Positions 6,338 through 8,037 of a DNA stretch of 8,037 bases are shown here, piece by piece. The notes below the pieces were generated by a model. The model made no database searches. It was not told the origin of the DNA and worked only from the letters and a program-made list of their open reading frames with translations. The DNA is taken from positions 1-8,037 of the forward strand of contig JAEYXG010000148.1 of NCBI GenBank assembly GCA_023428585.1, written 5' to 3'. Source of the stretch: Bacteroidota bacterium (GTDB taxonomy: Bacteria > Bacteroidota > Bacteroidia > Bacteroidales > Lentimicrobiaceae). A program made the translations under genes and the position numbers. Positions within the stretch are counted from its first letter, which is position 1; every line of letters starts with the position of its first letter.

Positions 6338-6847
6338 TTATCCTTTCTGGTTATCATATTTGAGGATCTCTTCATTCACATAATCAAGCTTAATTCCGGC
6401 ATCGCGGAACATAGCTTCCGATTCTTCGCCACTATGGTATTTATGTTCACATACCACCCTTACGATGCCACAATTAATGATGAGCATGGCGCAGGTACGG
6501 CAAGGAGTCATACGGCAGTATAAGGTAGCGCCTTCCAGTGCAATACCTAATCTAGCGGCCTGACAGATGGCATTTTGCTCAGCGTGAACTGTTCTTACGC
6601 AGTGGTTGGTTACTTTGCCATCACCATGAGTCATCTGTTTGAAGAGATGTCCAACTTCATCGCAGTGGGGTAGTCCGATGGGAGAACCAACATACCCGGT
6701 AACCAATATCTGTTTGTTACGGGCAATTACGCAACCGCTTCTACCACGGTCACATGTTGCACGCTTGGCAATAGTATTTGCTACTTCCATGAAGTATTCA
6801 TCCCATGTAGGCCTGATATATCCGGGAATTTCTGAACTTTCTGACAT
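6338..6847 (-). CDS. dCMP deaminase family protein (ComEB-like)
   Basis: This is a zinc-dependent deoxycytidylate/cytidine deaminase family enzyme. It probably converts dCMP to dUMP, which feeds thymidylate synthesis in the cytoplasm. The 169 residues contain the catalytic zinc signature HAEQN (His88, Glu90) and TPCRTC (Cys116 and Cys119), with Glu90 as proton shuttle. GYVGSPIGLPHCDE (51-64) corresponds to the GxxGxPxGxxHC stretch typical of dCMP deaminases rather than of tRNA adenosine or free cytidine deaminases. Cys32, Cys62 and His82 are placed so that a second, structural zinc like that in the phage T4 enzyme is possible; I infer this and cannot confirm the geometry. It lies 67 bases after the carboxyltransferase gene on the same strand, with a -7 box in the gap, so it may have its own promoter. 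No competence genes are nearby, so the name ComEB reflects homology only. Confidence 0.92.
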   Translation of the reverse strand: MSESSEIPGYIRPTWDEYFMEVANTIAKRATCDRGRSGCVIARNKQILVTGYVGSPIGLPHCDEVGHLFKQMTHGDGKVTNHCVRTVHAEQNAICQAARLGIALEGATLYCRMTPCRTCAMLIINCGIVRVVCEHKYHSGEESEAMFRDAGIKLDYVNEEILKYDNQKG

Positions 6848-6868
6848 AAATTAGAACTTGTTAAGGCA

Positions 6869-6876
6869 CAAAGATA
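6869..6876 (-). promoter_or_regulatory. -7 box upstream of the deaminase gene
   Basis: Read on the minus strand this is TATCTTTG, an exact TAnnTTTG match, 21 bases before the ATG at 6847. Transcription would begin near 6863, with a leader of about 16 bases. No TTG lies at the usual -33 distance (the closest is complementary to 6907-6909, about 30 bases away), so the promoter may be weak, or the deaminase gene may also be read through from the carboxyltransferase gene. Confidence 0.4.
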
Positions 6877-6914
6877 ATGAGCATTGTGGAATAAGCAGTA
6901 TGCCTACAAGAATT

Positions 6915-8037
6915 CTATGAATGGCCCAGATAGTCAGTTTCTTCTGAAACCCAATCGTAGTTATAGAGACCGTCAAGCAGCCGCTTTTTCTTTTCTTCGT
7001 CGGTTAGGCTTTCGTAGGCCTTTTTTTCTGCTTCAAATTTAAGCCGCTTCTCCTCTTCAATCTTGTGTATCTCGTTGAGGTAATTCTGTTCAATATTCTT
7101 TTTAAGGAATTCGGCAGCCACAGAAGGGAAGAGTTCCAACAACAGCTCATCGCGTTCATTTTCCGCCAGCCTTACCCCTCCGTATTCATGGAAAACAGGG
7201 TTCTCCTGCTTCTTATAATAGCGGTTATCGTATGGTGTCTCTTCTTTAACACCGGCAATCTTATATCTGAAATCAGGGTCTATAGGAGCCGGGGTTTTGC
7301 CATATACACCTTTTACAAGGTTTACAAACTGGATTGATTTAGTGGTGTACATAGGCTGCCCCTTTGATTCATCAATAACGCAGTTTACAGCCTGAACACC
7401 AACAATCTGACTTGTTGGAGTGACCAATGGTGGGCAACCGGCAGCCATTCGTACCATAGGTATAAGATCAAGAGTGCGGGGGAGTAATCTTTCAAGTTTC
7501 AATTGTTTCAACTGTGCCAGCATATTGGAGTACATGCCACCAGGCATTTCGGCATCCTTCACCTTTTCATCAGGTTCCGGGAAATTGAAATAGCGTTCAA
7601 TGTGCTGTGTTGTGCTTAGTAAATCATCTTCTTTATCTGCCTTGGCGTAACCAATGGCAAGTTCAAACAATTCATCAATATCCTTTGGTAGTTTATCGGT
7701 GATGATATTGAAGTTTATGGGGAATCTCTTGGTAGTGTCAAAGTCGGCCAGTTCTTTTCTGATCTCACGCAGTTCCTCTTCAATCTTAACTATAGCATCC
7801 AGGTTTACACTGGTATCAATGTTGAGTTTGTTGCAGAATAATTGAATGATTTCAAAGGAAGCTGCAGCAGAGCCACCTGAAAAGCTCATCATATTGGTAT
7901 CAACTATATCAACACCATTCACAATGGCCATTAGTGTGGAGGCTAACCCGTAACCAGGTGTACAATGGGTGTGGAAATCAACAGGAATGGAAAGGTTTTT
8001 CTTCAGTATTCTCACCAGCCTGCCTGCTCTCAGGGGT
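6915..8037 (-). CDS. Carboxyltransferase subunit, oxaloacetate decarboxylase/pyruvate carboxylase type (OadA/PycB-like; 5' end cut by window edge)
   Basis: This subunit moves a carboxyl group between a keto acid (oxaloacetate/pyruvate) and carrier-bound biotin. The frame is open to the right edge (374 codons); a GTG at 8013-8015 is internal, because reading continues upstream into coherent family sequence (PLRAGRLVRIL). Seen in order: VDFHTHCTPG with the zinc ligands HTH (codons at 7965-7973), VDTNMMSFSGGSA closing the catalytic barrel, MPGGMYSNM (from about 7547), and PPLVTPTSQIVG (7398-7433), a hallmark of the conserved PYC/OADA region. About 200 N-terminal residues are missing, so the full length would be roughly 560. 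The C-terminus is a charged Glu/Lys-rich helical stretch ending in LGHS, with no biotin-attachment domain (no AMKM-like site), so biotin must be on a separate protein not encoded directly downstream. A charged insert of about 50 residues precedes MPGG. OadA, PycB and transcarboxylase 5S cannot be told apart from this part alone. Confidence 0.9.
   Translation of the reverse strand, partial: PLRAGRLVRILKKNLSIPVDFHTHCTPGYGLASTLMAIVNGVDIVDTNMMSFSGGSAAASFEIIQLFCNKLNIDTSVNLDAIVKIEEELREIRKELADFDTTKRFPINFNIITDKLPKDIDELFELAIGYAKADKEDDLLSTTQHIERYFNFPEPDEKVKDAEMPGGMYSNMLAQLKQLKLERLLPRTLDLIPMVRMAAGCPPLVTPTSQIVGVQAVNCVIDESKGQPMYTTKSIQFVNLVKGVYGKTPAPIDPDFRYKIAGVKEETPYDNRYYKKQENPVFHEYGGVRLAENERDELLLELFPSVAAEFLKKNIEQNYLNEIHKIEEEKRLKFEAEKKAYESLTDEEKKKRLLDGLYNYDWVSEETDYLGHS

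Noticed and set aside
8013..8015. GTG as start of the carboxyltransferase gene
   Set aside because: The frame continues to the window edge with family-like sequence, and a protein starting here would lack most of the catalytic barrel. The gene is simply cut by the window.
1..8037. A defence system, mobile element or other new gene cluster
   Set aside because: Every gene longer than the 61-residue lipoprotein belongs to a known housekeeping or envelope family. There are no transposase, integrase, tRNA, direct-repeat or CRISPR signals.

Overview
The window looks like chromosomal core DNA from a member of the Bacteroidota, most likely Bacteroidales or a close relative. The evidence is an S46 dipeptidyl peptidase of the DPP7 type, a short single-domain ManC, an SprT-like protein next to manC, starts without Shine-Dalgarno sequences, and -7 boxes of the Bacteroidota form TAnnTTTG. 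I judge the organism from these families and signals, not from a database match. Coding density is high and no gene-free stretch exceeds 300 bases; the longest is 175 bases.

Positions 1-4006 (minus strand) read as one operon, transcribed from right to left. It starts at a good promoter near 4040-4068. The order is a 61-residue lipoprotein, an SprT-like zinc metalloprotein overlapping it by 14 bases, mannose-1-phosphate guanylyltransferase (manC), and a secreted S46 dipeptidyl peptidase (dpp7) cut by the left edge. An mRNA hairpin sits directly in front of the sprT-like start codon. The functions (envelope lipoprotein, metalloprotein, GDP-mannose supply, peptide degradation) form no obvious single pathway.

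Positions 4007-4181 are the divergent regulatory region. Positions 4182-6302 (plus strand) hold mlaE and mlaF, the permease and ATPase of an Mla/MCE-type lipid transporter, overlapping by ATGA, and then a CvpA-family membrane protein. No MCE (MlaD) protein is present in the window. MlaF has a leucine where the Q-loop glutamine is expected.

Positions 6338-8037 (minus strand) hold a dCMP/cytidine-deaminase family protein and, upstream of it, the C-terminal two thirds of a carboxyltransferase subunit of the oxaloacetate decarboxylase/pyruvate carboxylase family, cut by the right edge. It has no biotin domain at its C-terminus.

I see no mobile element, CRISPR array, RNA gene, defence island or prophage. 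The items most worth a second look are the Q-loop substitution in MlaF, the hairpin-coupled lipoprotein/SprT-like gene pair with its tiny DCGC-containing lipoprotein, the charged insert in the carboxyltransferase, and the inverted repeat between the divergent operons.
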